Origin: Ruminococcaceae bacterium UBA6845
GTDB lineage: Bacteria > Bacillota > Clostridia > Oscillospirales > Acutalibacteraceae
NCBI GenBank assembly: GCA_002449395.1
Contig: DKDP01000001.1
Location: 1-21,619 of the forward strand
Direction of reading: 5' to 3'
DNA length: 21,619 bases
In this document: positions 7,105 through 14,534 of the stretch, piece after piece
Numbering within the stretch: position 1 is the first letter of the stretch
How the letters are laid out: each line of letters begins with the position of its first letter
Notes under the pieces: model-generated
Told to the model about the DNA's origin: nothing
The model's input: only the letters and a program-made list of their open reading frames with translations
Database searches by the model: none
Program-made: the position numbers and the translations under genes

Positions 7105-8217
7105 TTATTTATTTTCCAGTGAAGCCTGCTTGAGGTAGGCATTGATGAATCCGTCAAGATCACCGTCCATAACGGCGTTGATATTACCAACCTCATAGCC
7201 TGTTCTGTGATCCTTAACAAGGGTATAGGGCATAAATACGTAAGAACGGATCTGGCTTCCCCAGCCGATCTCTTTCTGCTCGCCCTTGATATCCTCAATT
7301 TTATCAAGATGCTCTCTCTCCTTGATTTCGAGGAGCTTCGATTTAAGCATTCTCATTGCGACCTCACGGTTCTGATGCTGGCTTCTTTCAACCTGGCACG
7401 AAACAACGATATTGGTCGGAATGTGAATAAGACGAACGGCAGACGATGTCTTGTTAACCTTCTGTCCGCCTGCACCCGACGCTCTGTAAACCTCCATACG
7501 GATGTCCTCGGGGTTGATCTCAACCTCAATCGTATCGTCGATTTCCGGCATAACCTCAAGAGAAGCGAACGAAGTGTGGCGGCGTCCCGATGAATCGAAC
7601 GGAGAGACACGGACAAGACGGTGAACTCCCGCCTCGCTCTTCATATAGCCGTAAGCATTTTCACCCTCGATGCAGAGAACTGCGGATTTGAGACCCGCCT
7701 CATCTCCGTCAAGGAAGTCAAGCATACTGACTTTAAAGCCGTGCTGTTCGCCCCAACGGGTATACATTCTGACAAGCATCTGGTTCCAGTCCTGAGCCTC
7801 GGTTCCGCCCGCACCTGCGTGGAACGTGAGGATGGCATTTTTGCTGTCATATTCGCCCGAAAGCAGAGTGCTCAAAGTCTGAGCGTCAAGCTCCTTGATA
7901 AAAGCGTCAACACTGTGCTGACACTCCTCAAGCATACCGAGATCCTCTTCCTCATCGGAAAGCTCGATCATCGTCAGATCATCCTCATAGGTTGATTTAA
8001 GATTTTCATATTTCTGTATTTTATTTTTCAGCGATGCGATTTTCTGAAGAACGACCTGCGTTCCCGCAACATCGTCCCAAAAGCCGTTCTCGGCAGTCTT
8101 TGCCTCAAGTTCGGCAACATTCTTCTTCATATCCTCAAGTCCGAGAGCCTCTCCGAGCTCTTTGAGTTTATCCTCATACTCAAGAAGATGAAGTCTTAAT
8201 TCTTCAAATTGTACCAT
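7105..8217 (-). CDS. prfB: Peptide chain release factor 2
   Basis: RF2 recognises UGA and UAA stop codons and triggers peptide release on the ribosome; 370 residues, the normal length. The stop-recognition motif SPF is at 205-207 and the catalytic GGQ at 250-252 within RASGAGGQKVNKT. Many bacteria autoregulate prfB by a +1 frameshift at an early in-frame UGA near codon 25. Here the equivalent stretch reads CTC GGA CTT GAG with no stop, so the gene is one continuous frame and that control is absent. The ATG at 8217 follows a weak AGGTAA. It is the first gene of a four-gene operon with a good promoter at 8260-8288. The coupling to cyclase, fucosidase and sugar transferase genes is unusual. Confidence 0.97.
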   Translation of the reverse strand: MVQFEELRLHLLEYEDKLKELGEALGLEDMKKNVAELEAKTAENGFWDDVAGTQVVLQKIASLKNKIQKYENLKSTYEDDLTMIELSDEEEDLGMLEECQHSVDAFIKELDAQTLSTLLSGEYDSKNAILTFHAGAGGTEAQDWNQMLVRMYTRWGEQHGFKVSMLDFLDGDEAGLKSAVLCIEGENAYGYMKSEAGVHRLVRVSPFDSSGRRHTSFASLEVMPEIDDTIEVEINPEDIRMEVYRASGAGGQKVNKTSSAVRLIHIPTNIVVSCQVERSQHQNREVAMRMLKSKLLEIKEREHLDKIEDIKGEQKEIGWGSQIRSYVFMPYTLVKDHRTGYEVGNINAVMDGDLDGFINAYLKQASLENK

Positions 8218-8259
8218 CTGATTACCTCACTATACTGTTGCGCATAATTTTACTGATTA

Positions 8260-8288
8260 ATTATATCGTAAAAACCGCCGTATGTAAA
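8260..8288 (-). promoter_or_regulatory. Promoter of the prfB operon
   Basis: Minus strand: -35 TTTACA (8288-8283), 17-base spacer, perfect -10 TATAAT (8265-8260), giving a leader of roughly 35 bases before the ATG at 8217. Confidence 0.72.
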
Positions 8289-8350
8289 GAAAGATTTAAA
8301 TAATATTTCCCAAAAAGTTCAAAAAAATGCTACAAATTCCTTGACTGCTG

Positions 8351-8359
8351 TGTTATAAT
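8351..8359 (+). promoter_or_regulatory. Extended -10 promoter for the zinc-finger/galU pair
   Basis: TG-T-TATAAT is an extended -10 element, 33 bases before the ATG at 8393. The -35 region at 17 bases (about 8331) is poor. TTGACT at 8341 is only 7 bases from the TATAAT and would not pair with it. Confidence 0.5.
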
Positions 8360-8392
8360 AACATTGATAAATATTAAAATCGGAGTAAATTG

Positions 8393-9358
8393 ATGAATTA
8401 TTCAGGTAAAATCTGCGACGGTTGCAGAGAACCGCTTGAAAACGGCGACGACATTGTTGTCTGCCCCGTGTGCGGAACACCTCAGCACCGAAGCTGTTAT
8501 GAAAAAAATCATAGATGCGTAAACGAATATCTCCACTCGACGGGCTTCGTATGGACAGATCCCGACGAGGGGAAGAAAAAGCCCGAGCCCGTCAGCGTTC
8601 AAAATGAAAATACGCAGACTGCACAGGATCAGCCCGAAAAGCAGCCGCCTTTCGTTCAGGCAACGCCGAAGAATATGGAATCGGTATTTATGCGGGGCGT
8701 GCTCTATGACCCGAAGGACGATATGGGCAAGGTACGTGTAAGTGAGGCGGCGGACTTTATTCAAAATTCTTCGCCGAGATATATACGTAAATATATGAAA
8801 CAAAAAAAGAGCGGACGGAAACTCTCCTGGAACTGGGCGGCATTCTTCTTCTCTCCGTTTTGGTTCTTCTACCGAAAGCTGTATAAGGCGGGCGCAATTT
8901 TTCTTACGGTATCTATTGTCTTGTCGCTTATCAATTTCCCCTGGGAACAGCGGTTTATCGAGCAGACGGCACCGCTGACAAATCAGCTTTCCGAGATAGC
9001 TGCCGACAAGAGCAGTGCGGATTCGCTCACGGCGGAGGAGAAAGAAAAAATTAAAACAATTTCCGAACAGTTTATGGAAATCGTTGAGAAAAACAATAAT
9101 TATCTGTTTATTGTTTCCGCTTTGATAAGGATAATTCTTCCGCAGGTCACGGCGGCGCTGCTTGCCAACTATCTTTTAAAGAGAAGAATGCTTCGTGTGG
9201 TCAATCTTGCACACAGCGCAACGGATGATCCCGAGCTTGTAAAATATACAATTATGCGAAACGGCGGCGTTTCAATTATTATGCCGATAATTGCACTTAT
9301 GGTGGATGCATATCTGCCTGATCTGCTGCTGAACATTGCATATAAAATAAATTTCTGA
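8393..9358 (+). CDS. RING-type zinc-finger and DUF2628 membrane protein
   Basis: A 321-residue protein of unknown function with a recognisable layout. Residues 8-42 carry Cys8/Cys11, Cys24/Cys27, His32/Cys35 and His40/Cys42, matching the prokaryotic RING-finger type 1 pattern and probably binding two zinc ions. Residues 50-95 are a charged, Pro/Gln-rich linker. From about 145 on comes a DUF2628-like segment (WNWAAFFFSPFWFFYRKLY) and membrane helices at about 166-183, 236-261 and 291-309, with a charged, possibly helical stretch at 200-235. ATG at 8393 is chosen over the in-frame TTG at 8390 because GGAG lies 7 bases upstream of the ATG. galU starts 17 bases after its stop, so the two are probably co-transcribed. 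The zinc finger is expected in the cytoplasm; a role in membrane or envelope quality control is only a guess. Confidence 0.85.
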   Translation: MNYSGKICDGCREPLENGDDIVVCPVCGTPQHRSCYEKNHRCVNEYLHSTGFVWTDPDEGKKKPEPVSVQNENTQTAQDQPEKQPPFVQATPKNMESVFMRGVLYDPKDDMGKVRVSEAADFIQNSSPRYIRKYMKQKKSGRKLSWNWAAFFFSPFWFFYRKLYKAGAIFLTVSIVLSLINFPWEQRFIEQTAPLTNQLSEIAADKSSADSLTAEEKEKIKTISEQFMEIVEKNNNYLFIVSALIRIILPQVTAALLANYLLKRRMLRVVNLAHSATDDPELVKYTIMRNGGVSIIMPIIALMVDAYLPDLLLNIAYKINF

Positions 9359-9375
9359 TTTCAGGAGGAATTTTT

Positions 9376-10263
9376 ATGAAAATCAAAAAAGCCATAATCC
9401 CTGCCGCAGGTCTCGGAACGAGAGTTCTCCCTGCATCAAAGGCAGTACCCAAGGAGATGCTCAACATTGTTGACAAGCCGGCTATTCAGTATATCGTTGA
9501 GGAAGCCGCTGCCGCAGGTATTGAGGATATCCTCATCATCACAAACAGAGGCAAGGGCGTTATTGAGGATCACTTCGATCACAGCTATGAGCTTGAGGAC
9601 AAGCTCGCAAAGAATCCAAAGAAGAAGAAGCTCTATGAGGATGTTCTTCACTGCTCAAACATTGCGAACGTTTATTTCCTCCGTCAGAAGGAAACAAAGG
9701 GTCTCGGCCATGCAATTATGTGCGCAAAGAGCTTTGTCGGCAATGAGCCGTTTGCAATTCTCTACGGTGATGATGTTATCATCAACAACGAATATCCTGT
9801 TACAAAGCAGCTTTGCGATATCTACGAAGCAACAGGCAAGGGCGTTGTAGGCGTTAAAGAGGTTCCGAGAAAGGACGTTCCGAAGTATTGTTCTCTTGAC
9901 GTAACTCATCACGAGGACAACCCGAAGGTTATGGACGTTCACAACATCATCGAGAAACCGACGGACGATCAGATTATGTCCTGCTACTCAATTCTCGGCC
10001 GTGTCGTTGCTCCGCCGCAGGTATTTGATTACCTTGCAGAGGATCTCGCAAAGACTCCCGAGGGAGAAGAACTTTACTTCACGGATACTCTTACCCGTCT
10101 CGGCAAGGAAAACGATCTTCTTGCTCTTGATTTTGACGGTATCAGATATGATATGGGCAACAAGCTCGGCATTATGAAGGCAAACTGCGAGGTTGCTCTT
10201 CAGCACGACGAGATCGGCGAGGATTTCAAAGCATACCTCAAGGATCTTGTTTCCAAGTTCTAA
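9376..10263 (+). CDS. galU: UTP-glucose-1-phosphate uridylyltransferase
   Basis: Makes UDP-glucose from UTP and glucose-1-phosphate in the cytoplasm, the precursor for glucose and galactose units and for UDP-glucuronate in cell-surface polymers. The 295 residues are the usual GalU/GtaB length. The nucleotide-binding motif GLGTRVLPASKAVPKEML is at 12-29, KGLGHA at 108-113, the metal-binding YGDD at 130-133, and IIEKP, YFTDTL and the ADP/UDP-pyrophosphorylase fold follow in order. ATG at 9376 has AGGAGG just upstream. It follows the zinc-finger gene by 17 bases and ends before a strong bidirectional terminator, about 0.5 kb before the EPS cluster it would feed. Confidence 0.97.
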   Translation: MKIKKAIIPAAGLGTRVLPASKAVPKEMLNIVDKPAIQYIVEEAAAAGIEDILIITNRGKGVIEDHFDHSYELEDKLAKNPKKKKLYEDVLHCSNIANVYFLRQKETKGLGHAIMCAKSFVGNEPFAILYGDDVIINNEYPVTKQLCDIYEATGKGVVGVKEVPRKDVPKYCSLDVTHHEDNPKVMDVHNIIEKPTDDQIMSCYSILGRVVAPPQVFDYLAEDLAKTPEGEELYFTDTLTRLGKENDLLALDFDGIRYDMGNKLGIMKANCEVALQHDEIGEDFKAYLKDLVSKF

Positions 10264-10277
10264 GATTACATAATATA

Positions 10278-10324
10278 AAAAGCTATAATTCACCGAGCTG
10301 TGTGTGAATTATAGCTTTTGTTTT
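10278..10324. terminator. Bidirectional terminator between galU and the small convergent gene
   Basis: AAAAGCTATAATTCAC (10278-10293) pairs perfectly with GTGAATTATAGCTTTT (10304-10319): a 16-bp stem with a 10-base loop and T runs after the stem on both strands. It serves galU rightward and the gene at 10323-10628 leftward, whose stop lies at its edge. Confidence 0.9.
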
Positions 10325-10628
10325 ATACCCTGTGTCCTCTGACCTTGATATTGCCGAGGAACGGAAGTTTTGCGGTTCCGATCACCTCATCGCCGTTAAA
10401 TGTTGCGGTGACGGGTATTTTTTTGCCCTTGAACATATCGCTTTGTGCAACCGCAGAAAGTGTGTTGCCGTTTTCGACAATATCGCTTACCGTAAATTCG
10501 GGTACATTCTCCCCTATTACTTCAAGCCTGAAATCATATTCCCCGTTATTATCGCTTATAGTTACTCTTCCTGTGCCTTTGAAAAACATTGTGTTAATCG
10601 ATGCTTCCCATATTCCTAAACCAATCAT
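10323..10628 (-). CDS. Small beta-rich protein of unknown function
   Basis: A 101-residue cytoplasmic protein I do not recognise. It is rich in alternating hydrophobic and charged residues (RVTISDNNGEYDFRLEVIG, KIPVTATFNGDEVIGTAKL), which suggests a small all-beta fold; there is no signal peptide, helix-turn-helix or Cys/His cluster. The start is the ATG at 10628: GGAG lies 8 bases before it, whereas the in-frame ATG at 10643 has no ribosome site and itself contributes to that GGAG. A plausible promoter lies at 10657-10685 and the shared terminator with galU follows the stop, so it looks like a real single-gene unit. An alternating pattern of this kind is also seen in lipocalin-like or ligand-binding small barrels, but no family is claimed. 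Confidence 0.75.
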   Translation of the reverse strand: MIGLGIWEASINTMFFKGTGRVTISDNNGEYDFRLEVIGENVPEFTVSDIVENGNTLSAVAQSDMFKGKKIPVTATFNGDEVIGTAKLPFLGNIKVRGHRV

Positions 10629-10656
10629 TGGATTTTTCTCCATTCTTTTTTATTTG

Positions 10657-10685
10657 AGAGTATCACATTTTACAAAATCTGTCAA
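10657..10685 (-). promoter_or_regulatory. Promoter of the small beta-rich protein gene
   Basis: Minus strand: perfect -35 TTGACA (10685-10680). The -10 is weaker: TACTCT at 17 bases (10662-10657) or GATACT at 15 bases (10664-10659). It lies 29 bases or more before the ATG at 10628. Confidence 0.45.
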
Positions 10686-10732
10686 TAAAAAAGCCTTTTT
10701 CCGCAATTCCGAAACTAATACATTCTATTTTC

Positions 10733-10761
10733 TTGACTTTATCCTTTTTTTATATTAAAAT
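10733..10761 (+). promoter_or_regulatory. Promoter of the EPS cluster
   Basis: -35 TTGACT (10733-10738), 17-base spacer, -10 TAAAAT (10756-10761). It would give a leader of about 58 bases to the ATG at 10827. The leader contains no strong hairpin or riboswitch pattern that I can see. Regulation is therefore probably by start frequency or a trans factor. Confidence 0.65.
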
Positions 10762-10826
10762 GTTAAGGAATATATAAGGGGTAGAGTCGGGATTTTTTAA
10801 AATATTTTTTCGGAGGGGTCCTTGAT

Positions 10827-12701
10827 ATGAAAAAGCCGGATATAAAAAGTGCCTTTATAAAGAGTATACTTATGATGCTCTATGACATTTTCGCAATTAA
10901 TCTGTCCTATATTCTTGTTATGCTGATGAGTAACGGGCAGAAAAATATGGACGTCATCTGGCAAAGAGCAATCCCCGTCACAGCCGTTTTTATTGTTCTC
11001 TACTACGCCTTTAAAATTTACTCCAGTATGTGGGAATACGCAGGTCTCAAGGAAGTTCTCAACGTTGCCGTCGCAACGATAATCGGCGGAATTTCCGGTC
11101 TTGCGATCGACATTATTATGTCTAAATTTCATTTTGCTTCCTCGACGCTTCAAAACGGATGCTTTGACGCAGTCTTCTATGTCTTCGGAACACTTGTTGC
11201 AATGATCCTTGTCGCCGGAATGAGGATCGGCTACCGTCTTGTCCGCAGATATTACAGAGAAACCTCTCTCAAAAAAAATGAAAAGCTCAACAGAGTAATG
11301 ATCGTCGGTGCCGGCGATATGGGTATGATTATAATCAACGAGCTTGAGGTCAACAACTATACCCGTGGCAAGCCGATCATTGCAGTTGATGATAATCCTC
11401 TTAAAGTGGGAAAGCGCATCCGCGGAATCCCCGTCAAGGGCACCTGTGATCAGATTCCCGAACTTGCAAAAAAATATAACATTGACACGATTATTCTCTG
11501 TCTCCCCTCTGTCGGCAGTGACCGTCAGACGGAAATTCTCCGCATTGCCGTAAAGACCGGCTGTAAGCTCAAGACTTCTCCGAGTCTGCTCGAAATGACA
11601 GACACATCTCAGGGCGGAAGAATCCGTGACGTCAACATCACCGACCTTCTTTCCAGACCCGAGGTTGAATTGAATAAGGATGTTTGCAGCTACATAACCG
11701 ATCAGGTTATCCTCGTTACCGGCGGCGGCGGATCAATCGGCAGCGAGCTTTGCCGCCAGGTTTCAAAATACCATCCGAAAAAGATTGTTGTTTTTGATAT
11801 CTATGAAAACAGCGCATATCTTCTCAAGCAGCAGCTTGACGCATACCATCACGGCAATCCCGAAATTGATATAAGAATCGGCTCGGTAAGAGATCAGAAG
11901 CGACTCCGTGAAATCTTTGATGAATTTCATCCGTCAATCGTTTTTCATGCGGCGGCGCATAAGCACGTTCCGCTTATGGAGGACAGTCCGAAAGAGGCTG
12001 TTAAGAACAATGTTTTCGGAACATTCAATGTTGCAAGCATTGCTGTCGAATACAATGTCAAGCGTTTTGTCAATATTTCGTCGGACAAGGCTGTCAATCC
12101 TGCCAACGTAATGGGTGCAACCAAGCGTATAACCGAAATGATCGTTCAGTATTTTGAGCGCAAATGCCAAAACAGTACTATTTTTGCCGCAGTACGTTTC
12201 GGAAATGTATTGGGATCGAGCGGAAGCGTTATCCCGATTTTCACCGAGCAGATTAAAAACGGCGGACCTGTTACGGTTACTCACCCGGATATAACAAGAT
12301 ACTTTATGACAATTCCGGAAGCTGCTCAGCTTGTAGTTCAGGCGGGCGGTCTCGCAAAGGGCGGAGAAATTTTCGTTCTTGATATGGGCGAGCCCGTAAA
12401 AATTGTCACACTTGCCGAAAATCTCATTATGCTTTCCGGATACAAGCCGTATACCGATATTGAAATTCAGTTTTCGGGACTTCGCCCGGGTGAAAAGCTC
12501 TACGAGGAGCTTGTTCTTGAAGAGGAAAGCAGTGAAAGAAAAATGACGGCAAACAATAAGATTTTTGTCACCAAGCCTGTTGAAATGGACGACAAACTCT
12601 TTGAAGAAGAACTGGAAAATTTGAAAAATGCAACTGATGAAAATGTCAGAAGCATTATTAAAACAATAGTTCCGAATTATAAAGAAGCGAAAATAAACTG
12701 A
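10827..12701 (+). CDS. CapD/EpsC-type membrane nucleotide-sugar dehydratase
   Basis: Polysaccharide biosynthesis protein of the CapD/WbpM/PglF family, 624 residues, expected to convert UDP-GlcNAc to a 4-keto-6-deoxy sugar at the inner face of the membrane. Four N-terminal helices (about 15-35, 48-66, 76-98 and 115-135) anchor it. A first Rossmann-like domain starts at VGAGDMG (160-166). The catalytic short-chain dehydrogenase domain starts at TGGGGSIGSE (298-307), with AAAHKHVPLME (375-385) and SSDKAVNPANVMGATKR (418-434). The catalytic Tyr is replaced by Met429 in MGATK, as in the 4,6-dehydratase subgroup. GLRPGEKLYEEL (551-562) is also typical. ATG follows GGAGGGG. It is the first gene of the EPS operon. 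The aminotransferase and acetyltransferase that would complete a bacillosamine-like sugar are not in the window. Confidence 0.94.
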   Translation: MKKPDIKSAFIKSILMMLYDIFAINLSYILVMLMSNGQKNMDVIWQRAIPVTAVFIVLYYAFKIYSSMWEYAGLKEVLNVAVATIIGGISGLAIDIIMSKFHFASSTLQNGCFDAVFYVFGTLVAMILVAGMRIGYRLVRRYYRETSLKKNEKLNRVMIVGAGDMGMIIINELEVNNYTRGKPIIAVDDNPLKVGKRIRGIPVKGTCDQIPELAKKYNIDTIILCLPSVGSDRQTEILRIAVKTGCKLKTSPSLLEMTDTSQGGRIRDVNITDLLSRPEVELNKDVCSYITDQVILVTGGGGSIGSELCRQVSKYHPKKIVVFDIYENSAYLLKQQLDAYHHGNPEIDIRIGSVRDQKRLREIFDEFHPSIVFHAAAHKHVPLMEDSPKEAVKNNVFGTFNVASIAVEYNVKRFVNISSDKAVNPANVMGATKRITEMIVQYFERKCQNSTIFAAVRFGNVLGSSGSVIPIFTEQIKNGGPVTVTHPDITRYFMTIPEAAQLVVQAGGLAKGGEIFVLDMGEPVKIVTLAENLIMLSGYKPYTDIEIQFSGLRPGEKLYEELVLEEESSERKMTANNKIFVTKPVEMDDKLFEEELENLKNATDENVRSIIKTIVPNYKEAKIN

Positions 12702-12723
12702 TGAAAAAATAATCAGCGAAAGA

Positions 12724-13347
12724 GTGAATCGGGTGTATAAATACATAAAAAGAGCGATGGATTTTCTCGTCGCCGTTATCCTGCTGACCGTTCTGTCACC
12801 GCTTATGCTTCTTGCAGCGGTGCTGATTGCGGTTAACCGTGACGGACCGATCCTTTTTAAACAGAAAAGACCCGGGAAAGACGGTAAAATTTTCACCGTA
12901 TATAAGTTCCGCACTATGTCTACCGCCCTCGTTGACAAAAAAGGTAAAGAACTCAGCGATTTCGAGAGAATGACAAAAATCGGAAAAATTCTCAGAAAAA
13001 CAAGTATTGATGAGCTTCCGCAGCTTTTTAACATAATTAAAGGCGATATGAGCTTTATCGGTCCGAGACCTCTGCTCACGGAATATCTTGACCTCTATTC
13101 TCCCGAGCAAATGCGACGTCACGAGGTTCTGCCCGGTATTTCCGGATGGGCTCAGGTTAACGGTCGAAACACTCTTACGTGGGAACAGAAATTTGCCTAT
13201 GATATTTACTATGTTGATCATTACAGCTTTTCGATGGATATGAAAATCTTCTTTAAAACTATCGAAAACGTTCTGCGTCAGGACGGAATAAACAGCGGCA
13301 ATGACAACACGATGAAAAAATTTACGGGAAACACAGAAAAAGTTTAA
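12724..13347 (+). CDS. Initiating undecaprenyl-phosphate sugar phosphotransferase (EpsL/PglC-like)
   Basis: Probable priming enzyme of the EPS cluster: it would load the first sugar phosphate, perhaps the product of the preceding dehydratase, onto undecaprenyl phosphate. It has 207 residues from the GTG at 12724. KRAMDF leads into the re-entrant membrane helix (about 12-38); YKFRTM is at 60-65, SIDELPQLFNIIKGDMSFIGPRPL at 94-117 with catalytic Asp96-Glu97, and PGISGWAQVNGRN at 137-149. The start is uncertain: the GTG at 12724 has only a weak purine run upstream, while an in-frame GTG at 12733 has AAAGAG 8 bases before it. It lies 22 bases after the dehydratase gene. It shares the whole catalytic core with the protein at 4542-5117 but has a longer, polar C-terminal tail. 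Confidence 0.93.
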   Translation: MNRVYKYIKRAMDFLVAVILLTVLSPLMLLAAVLIAVNRDGPILFKQKRPGKDGKIFTVYKFRTMSTALVDKKGKELSDFERMTKIGKILRKTSIDELPQLFNIIKGDMSFIGPRPLLTEYLDLYSPEQMRRHEVLPGISGWAQVNGRNTLTWEQKFAYDIYYVDHYSFSMDMKIFFKTIENVLRQDGINSGNDNTMKKFTGNTEKV

Positions 13348-13365
13348 AAGAAAGGATGTTCCGCA

Positions 13366-14481
13366 TTGAAGAAAATACTCTATGTCGCTACGGTTGCGGA
13401 GCATTTTTATTATTTTCATCTCCCCTGCTTTAAATTTTTTAAGGAGATCGGCTGGCAGGTTGACGTTGCCTGTCACGGCGACAGAGCTTTGCCTTTCTGT
13501 GACAACAAATTTGACATACATATCAAAAGGTCTCCCGCCGACAAGGAAAATCTGACGGCATACAGAGAACTGAAGAGAATTATAAAAAACGGTAATTATG
13601 ATATAATTCACTGTCATACACCTATGGGCGGAATCCTTGCACGGCTTGCCGCAAAAGGTGAACGCAAGAAAGGAACAAAAGTTATATACACAGCCCACGG
13701 CTTTCATTTTTATAAGGGTGCTCCCCCGCTCAACTGGCTTATATATTATCCTATTGAGCTTGTTATGTCGAGATTGACCGATTGTCTTATAACAATTAAT
13801 GATGAGGACTTTGCGTTTGCAAGAAAGCATCTGAAAGCGAAGAAAATTGTCAAAGTAAACGGCGTCGGATATAACAGTGACATTTTTTACAAAATTCCGA
13901 CCGAAGAGAAAATAAAGCTGAGAATCAAAAAAGGTTATTCTAACGATGAACAACTGCTTATCTATGTTGCCGAAATGAACGCCAACAAAAATCAGGCAAT
14001 GCTTATACGTGCAATAAAAAGGCTTAAGGACAGCGGCAAAAAGGTTCGGCTTCTTATTGTCGGTGCGGATAACTGCAACGGCGAATACGTTAAATTGGCA
14101 AAAGCCCTCGGCGTTTCCGATATTGTTGACTTTCTCGGTCACAGAAATGACGCCTGTGATCTTGTTAATATGAGCGATATTGCCGTCGGCTCAAGTCTCA
14201 GAGAGGGACTCCCCGTAAACGTTATGGAGGCTCTCGCCTGCGGACTGCCTGTGGTTCTTTCCGACAACCGTGGTCACCGTGCCCTTTGTCGCAATGGAGT
14301 CAACGGATATATCGTGCCTTTGAACGATGATAAAGCTATGGCAGACAGAATTTCCGAATTGCTTGACAATCCCGAAATTTATAAAAAAATGTCGAAAAAT
14401 GCAGTTACCGGAATCAAGCCTTATTCGAAAGAACAGGTTATTGAAGAGCTGAAAGAAGTATATAAAGAATACATAGGGTAA
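13366..14481 (+). CDS. GT4-family glycosyltransferase (EpsD-like)
   Basis: Cytoplasmic GT-B fold transferase adding one sugar to the lipid-linked EPS repeat. Of 371 residues, the N-terminal acceptor domain (about 1-180) contains IIHCHTPMGGILARLAAK (80-97) and YTAHGFHFYKGAPPLNW (108-124), a pairing typical of EpsD-type capsular transferases. The C-terminal donor domain has MNANKNQ (204-210) and the GT4 E-x7-E signature, Glu280 and Glu288 in REGLPVNVMEALACGLP. The start is TTG at 13366 with AAAGGA 10 bases upstream; this frame has no ATG giving a complete N-terminus. The gap to the preceding gene is 18 bases. Donor and acceptor sugars cannot be assigned. Confidence 0.93.
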   Translation: MKKILYVATVAEHFYYFHLPCFKFFKEIGWQVDVACHGDRALPFCDNKFDIHIKRSPADKENLTAYRELKRIIKNGNYDIIHCHTPMGGILARLAAKGERKKGTKVIYTAHGFHFYKGAPPLNWLIYYPIELVMSRLTDCLITINDEDFAFARKHLKAKKIVKVNGVGYNSDIFYKIPTEEKIKLRIKKGYSNDEQLLIYVAEMNANKNQAMLIRAIKRLKDSGKKVRLLIVGADNCNGEYVKLAKALGVSDIVDFLGHRNDACDLVNMSDIAVGSSLREGLPVNVMEALACGLPVVLSDNRGHRALCRNGVNGYIVPLNDDKAMADRISELLDNPEIYKKMSKNAVTGIKPYSKEQVIEELKEVYKEYIG

Positions 14482-14534
14482 CGCCGTACAATATGGGGCA
14501 TTCCCTAACAAAATTGCTTTGAGAAAGGTACAAA

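Noticed and set aside
8341..8346. TTGACT as the -35 of the zinc-finger gene promoter
   Set aside because: It is only 7 bases from the TATAAT at 8354, and at 17 bases the candidate -10 (TTGATA) is poor. The extended -10 explains the promoter better.
10762..10826. Possible riboswitch or attenuator in the EPS leader
   Set aside because: The roughly 58-base leader is A/T-rich with no stable nested stems and no terminator-like hairpin with a T run.
11934..13079. 381-codon open frame on the minus strand
   Set aside because: It lies antisense to the CapD-like and sugar transferase genes; the predicted protein is low-complexity Phe/Ser/Arg-rich without motifs.
12796..14142. Long (448-codon) open frame on the minus strand
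   Set aside because: It is antisense to the sugar transferase and GT4 genes, both with full motif sets. The product is Phe/Cys-rich with no recognisable domain and no ribosome site fitting an operon.
14482..14534. Possible terminator or promoter between the GT4 and EpsG genes
   Set aside because: There is only a short GGGG/CCC pairing without a T run, and no paired -35/-10. The genes are most simply co-transcribed.
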